The notes under the pieces are model-generated. The model did no database searches and had not been told where the DNA came from. It worked only from the letters and a program-made list of their open reading frames with translations. Of a stretch of 64,000 bases of DNA, positions 59,641 through 64,000 are shown in pieces. The position numbers were made by a program, and so were the translations under genes. The number at the start of each line of letters is the position of its first letter. The stretch's first letter is position 1. This DNA is from Litsea cubeba. Taxonomy: Eukaryota > Streptophyta > Magnoliopsida > Laurales > Lauraceae. The stretch lies in assembly GCA_012931725.1 (NCBI GenBank), contig CM022955.1:51213809-51277808 (forward strand), written 5' to 3'.

Positions 59641-61045
59641 CAAGAACTGAATGAATTGGGATTTCAATCCAGCTCTTTGAGGAGGGGCTCAACCAGCAAA
59701 AGCCCTCAAAGCAAGGGCTTTTTTTTTTCCTAAAGCCCGAAGGTCGGGTAGGGCCCTGTTTTGAAAAGCTTGCAATCTTGTGGGTCAAGCTAAGTCTTGA
59801 ATCATCCAGCCCGAGGGGAATAGGGTAGGGCCCTAGTTTTGAAAAGCTCGCAATCTTGTGGGTCAAGCTAGGGCTTGACTCATCCGGCCTGAGGGGGCCC
59901 GACCGAGCCCTCAGTCCTCAGTTTATTAAATATATAAAATCTTGAAGAGTGTTTATGAAGTTACTATGAAATCTTCAAGAAGTAAGTACCCATCTATTCA
60001 TTTATATATATTTTTTACCAAAAGTGATTAGAATATATATATATATAGTTTATTGGTACAAAAATTAGGTACTGTAGATATCTTTTGTAGAAATATGACT
60101 TGAGAAATGAAGGACAACTTTGATAAATATTGAGAGCAATATAATAAAGCACTTGAAATGGCCATAGTAAGAGTATTGTGTGATTTATGATACACCTACC
60201 ACGATATTGTCAAATGTGATAGAGTTAGTATAGTAAAAAAAGAAATACTAAGTTTGAAGATGATTTTTTAAAAGTTGAGGAACAAATGACCCAGACAACT
60301 ATTTTAGAGGGAAAATCTAAATTAGTTTTTTATTTGGAAGAGCCAAGGGATAAATCTACAGATTTCAATATATTGGATTAGTAGAAAGTTAATTCAACAA
60401 AATATCCATTTATTTCAAGAACGACTTTGGACATTTATGGAAATTCCAGTTTCTAAAGTAGCCTCTGAATCGACATTTAGTACAGGAGGAAGAGTACTTG
60501 ACCAGTATGAAATTTGTTTAAACTCTGAGACTGTAGAAGTGTTCATTTGTGCACCAGCAACACATTGATAATATTGCATCAGTTGATCTTTTATATATTT
60601 TAAAAGTAGATTGAGTAATTAAATAAAGAACTATTGTTAGTTATTTTATATGTATTATCATTTATAGAATTATTGTTATATGCTTTATGTTTTACACTAT
60701 ATAAATTATTTTATCCCACCACTAGCCTTCCAATAAAAAGAAGTTGTTAACTCCGCCATGCTGTCTTTTGCATATTGTCGATATGTAGTCCGGATAAGGA
60801 GGAGGGTTAGCATTAAGTTGGAAGTCGGTGGTAATATAGGAAATATTTATTTTCTTTAATGAAAAAGAATCTTTCTTTTTGGCCCTGGCCCTTAAGGGTA
60901 GGGTAAGGGCCTAGAAATTATAAGGCCACTGTAAAAATCGAGAGCTTTTACCCTGCTTAGGCCCGGTTCGCCGCATATGTGAGGGTAGGATATCGATAAA
61001 GTCTTATCTCAACCCGACCTGAGGCTGGCCCTTTGACAGCCCTAA
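59641..61045 (+). mobile_element. hAT-like element remnant
   Basis: The right end reads CTTTGACAGCCCTAA at 61031-61045, which resembles the terminal repeat of plant hAT elements (TAGGGCTGTCAAAG in reverse). Inside is a transposase C-terminal fragment. At 59745-59895 a block with TAGGGCCCTNNTTTTGAAAAGC and AATCTTGTGGGTCAAGCTA is duplicated. GGGTAGGGTAAGGGCC phrases at 60890-60910 resemble it. No matching left terminus was found, so the left limit is nominal. Confidence 0.5.
60300..60568 (+). pseudogene. hAT transposase C-terminal (dimerisation) fragment
   Basis: The frame from 60437 to TGA 60568 encodes MEIPVSKVASESTFSTGGRV, LDQYEICLNSETVEVFIC and APATH. The pattern P-V-S-x-V-A-S-E-S-x-F-S-x-G-G-R-V is the hallmark of the hAT dimerisation domain. 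Just upstream, in other frames, FLEEPRDKST-like and LDWWKVNSTKYP-like pieces are readable with small indels. The catalytic core and BED finger are absent. Confidence 0.8.
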
Positions 61046-62702
61046 CTAAGTCAATCACATGAGCTCAGCCGAGTCACCTCCTTCCAATAAGTTGTTTTCA
61101 TTATGAACAATTTGGTAGTTAGATTTTCATTTAAACAACTAATGTTTATTTTAGGCAATTAATGCTTGAGTTTTCATATTAACAATTTAAAAATGATGAT
61201 TGAAATGTAATTTGAGTTTCAATAATTGATCTTTTACATTTGATGTTTGGATTTGAAAATCATGTAATATGCAATATGTTTTATTTATTTATTTTATATA
61301 ATACTTTTCTTACATATATAAATTTATTAATTTGAATTGATTATCACGAATAGATCTAAACAAATGTACATTTATATTTTATAAATATTTGACCTATTTT
61401 TCATCATCATTATAATTAAATCATTGTGATCTCAACTATGTTGGGGTTTTATCTATTTTTAACTTTTTTCTAAAAAAAAACACACTTTCAATTCACCAGT
61501 ACATTGACTCTCTCAGAATCAAAATACTTGAGTTGGACGAGTCAATTCGGCATCCCAGAGTTTCCAAACCTTGAATAATACATGCCATTGAATCGTTAGT
61601 AGTAAAAGAGTGATAAATATAACTGCAGAGAACAAAGGGGCCCATAGCTGTAGCATTCATATCAGTTGTATGAAGTCATAAATCAAGCTGCAAGAGCTGT
61701 GTTCGGGTGTGTTTCCAGTGGGCGAAGAGGGTCCCATCTACAGCTATAAGATATCCAAGTGGAACCAATTTTCATTATACACACGTTTCCTCATCTACAT
61801 TAATACTATATGTTCCCATCACACATTAAATACAGTTGTGAGTGGGTCTGATGGATGGAAGGTTTGGATCAGTGTGCACATGTTTGGTCTAGATCATTGT
61901 GCACACTACATGTGGTCTATAAAAGGAAGTTAGTGGTTTTGGTTCCTAAATATATGAGTATTTCTCAATCACGCGGTAATAATGATAAAAGAAACCCCAC
62001 AGTTTAAACTTAGAAGACACCGTGCACTCCAATCTTCAACAATTTGAATGCAAATCCTTTTCCATGTCTAAATCACCATTACAATGAAAAGGCTTCTTTA
62101 AAAAAACCTTCAATTAAAATGGATAAAATTTATGTGTGCATTGGGTTGGGTGGGTAGGGAGGGGGCATATTTAAGTTTAGGCAGCCAAACAGACCAAGAA
62201 TGATGTTATTTTACGCTTAGGACACCTTTGCCTAATTCATACTGAATTTTTAAAATTCACAGTAAAGGAGGTTTTATGAATGAGTTATTAAAGAGGAAAG
62301 AGGTGAAGGGCCTACATAAAAATACACAAGTTTTAGGAAATCATGTTTTTGTGAGGAGATATTGGTCATAACCCTCCCTTTACAAGAGTTGGCATTGAGA
62401 CCCACAAATTTATGGGCATGTTCGCATAATGTTGAGGATTTTGCAGTGATGCAGACAATGTGTTGATTTTCTGTGAAAGAATTTTTTTCGATATCTGCTA
62501 CAGAGCCCTTTTCATACTGAAAGGGGAAAACTTGAGAGAAATTTCTTTCATTTTGTCAAAATGTTTTTTTAGGGGAGAGGGTCAAGCTGAAAATTGAAGA
62601 AATAAATTTCATGAAGTACAAACTTCCAGTGCAACACAAACTAGCGCTATATACAAGGGAAAGGATAGAGCCTTCGGGTTCCACGTCATCATTCTTAGAT
62701 TC
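61046..62702. other. Intergenic region, nothing recognised
   Basis: AT-rich sequence with no exon or element signature. Confidence 0.45.
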
Positions 62703-62929
62703 AAGGGCAATAGGTATTAAGAATGGCCTCTTACCCTAGTGGTAAGAGGCGCCCCTTCTTATCGGTCTATCCCGGGTTGGAATCAAGGCAAGAACAATTT
62801 TTTTATCAGAGGCTATGGTACCTCACCAAAGGTCTGCTTCCTCTCGAGATTTACTTTCCTCATCCGAAGGTCTCCTCTCGAGAGGCCCCTAAGGTGGGAT
62901 ACCCAACAAAAAAAAGGGCAATAGGTATT
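62703..62929 (+). mobile_element. tRNA-derived SINE with 16-bp target duplications
   Basis: AAGGGCAATAGGTATT occurs at 62703-62718 and again at 62914-62929, framing an insert of about 195 bp. The insert starts with a tRNA-like head. An A-box-like TAGTGGTAAGAGG lies at 62737-62749 and a B-box-like GGTTGGAATC at 62775-62784, spaced as in RNA polymerase III promoters. The tail is A-rich (CAACAAAAAAAA). Perfect duplications suggest a fairly recent insertion. It is copied in trans by LINE machinery. Confidence 0.85.
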
Positions 62930-63580
62930 GATTTGCATTTCAACGTTAATGTTTGTCTTAGGTTTTACAGATACACAGGGCTACACATTCTAAGCTTAAT
63001 TAATTCAAGGGAAGGAAGGGTAACGAGTTTTTTCAATTGCAAACATTCAAAAGTTGCCTTGAAAAGGTCCCAATAGTTGTTACAACACCAAATAGCAAAT
63101 AGTGACCTATTAAATGAACAACTTTTTATTAGAGATAAGGATGAACTTTATTAAAATGTTAAAGCTCTAAGAGAGTGAAAGGTCTACTGGTAGGTAGGCC
63201 AATTAAGAGAAAGGAAACTGAAATCACAAATTAAGAGAGTTTCCATCAATAATTCGAGACTTGGATTCTCCCGAATTCACCATATGATCTCCTACTGGCA
63301 GAGGTGGTTCAAAGATTGACTACCTCAATCAATGCAAATTGGTGCTTGCCAGAACATTGTGGGTCCACCTCCACCAGTAGGTCTCTACCAAACTTTTCTT
63401 TCAATAAATTCCATTAAACGAATCCCATTGAATTCTACTTCCATCAAGAAAGTAGATTTCTCCTTCATTAAATTTCCCACCATACACTCCCCAGGGTCCA
63501 ACTTCATAATATCCTATAGGCCCTTGTTCCCACTCTATTGTTTCCCGACCAAATGAATAAATCACAAATGCACCTGTGTT
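62930..63580. other. Intergenic region, nothing recognised
   Basis: No gene or repeat signature is visible here. Confidence 0.45.
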
Positions 63581-64000
63581 TTTGTCACGCCCCTATTTCG
63601 AAGGACGGGTATTAAGCGTGAAATTGGAGTGAATTAAAATTTTTCCAACATAATAAACAACATTTGGCCCCAATCATATTTCATATGGATTGAAGACCGC
63701 TGCTGTGAGGTATAAATATCTCCTCGAATACATAAACAATATCGAAAGCTTCATGAATATGAGTGGTATCTCAAAAATATATAATCAAGAGTAAATATTG
63801 AAATATATATTAGAGTTTAAGTTTGAAACAATTTAACTAAAAGTATTATTCATAATAAAAGGCCATACAAAAATTCGGGCCAAAAGATAAAAGAACCAAA
63901 AAGGGAATCTAGCCTAGCATAAACGTAAAGGCTCTCAAGTACGGGGTCGATACAGCTAAACAACACCGTCCGTATAATAGTTTAGGAGGTCATCAGACTG
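63581..64000 (+). other. Possible start of an LTR or other repeat, cut by the window end
   Basis: TGTCACGCCCCTATTTCGAA at about 63586 resembles the opening of several plant LTRs (TGTCACGCCCC...). The sequence after it is AT-rich and has no protein match. The other end is outside the window, so this is only a suggestion. Confidence 0.25.

Noticed and set aside
62719..62790. tRNA gene
   Set aside because: It has A- and B-box-like motifs but no cloverleaf that closes, and it is flanked by target duplications, so SINE is the better reading.

Overview
The window reads as nuclear DNA of a flowering plant. Its repeat families (CACTA/En-Spm, Ty3-Gypsy of Tat type, Ty1-Copia with a tRNA-Met primer site, L1-type LINE with RNase H, hAT, tRNA-derived SINE), GT-AG introns in captured gene pieces, and a glycine-rich cell-wall-type gene are all plant features. 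I cannot name the species. Almost everything from 898 to 54400 is transposable-element sequence, most of it decayed by stops and frameshifts.

The main structure is a nest. An L1-type LINE (left part 898-1785, right part 52759-54400) is split by a CACTA element at 1786-52755 (50,970 bp). The two termini form a perfect inverted repeat of about 30 bp, flanked by a 3-bp TTT duplication. Removing the element and one TTT makes the LINE reading frame continuous. Inside this CACTA shell lie, left to right: subterminal repeats; five minus-strand exons of a captured SNF2-family helicase gene (2582-4869); a probable solo LTR (4985-5432); an inverted fragment of a Gypsy element (5436-9163); a second CACTA element without its left end (9164-20246), which holds a truncated Copia element (13203-17744) and inverted arrays of a 170-bp repeat; a third CACTA element (right end at 25608), with a captured IQM-type calmodulin-binding gene fragment in the same stretch; the shell's own minus-strand tnp2 transposase 5' part (25609-27076); and a complete 23.4-kb Gypsy element (28934-52314) with 2.6-kb LTRs and a GGTAG target duplication.

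The 23.4-kb Gypsy element is Tat-like: gag, protease, RT, RNase H, a second RNase H-like domain, then integrase, with no chromodomain seen. Between pol and the 3' LTR it carries a multi-exon gene on the opposite strand (43988-48559). That gene has its own TATA box, a tiny first exon, introns, a body resembling plant mobile domain (PMD) proteins and a coiled-coil tail. The same TATA box, spacing and first exon occur in the inverted Gypsy fragment at 8813-8951. This antisense gene is the most interesting unit in the window.

Right of the LINE (54400-64000) the sequence is ordinary intergenic DNA. It holds one apparently intact host gene, a glycine-rich secreted protein (55073-55813, minus). It also holds a 19-bp-type minisatellite, a GC-rich tandem triplication, a hAT transposase remnant, a SINE with 16-bp target duplications, and perhaps the start of another LTR at the end of the window.
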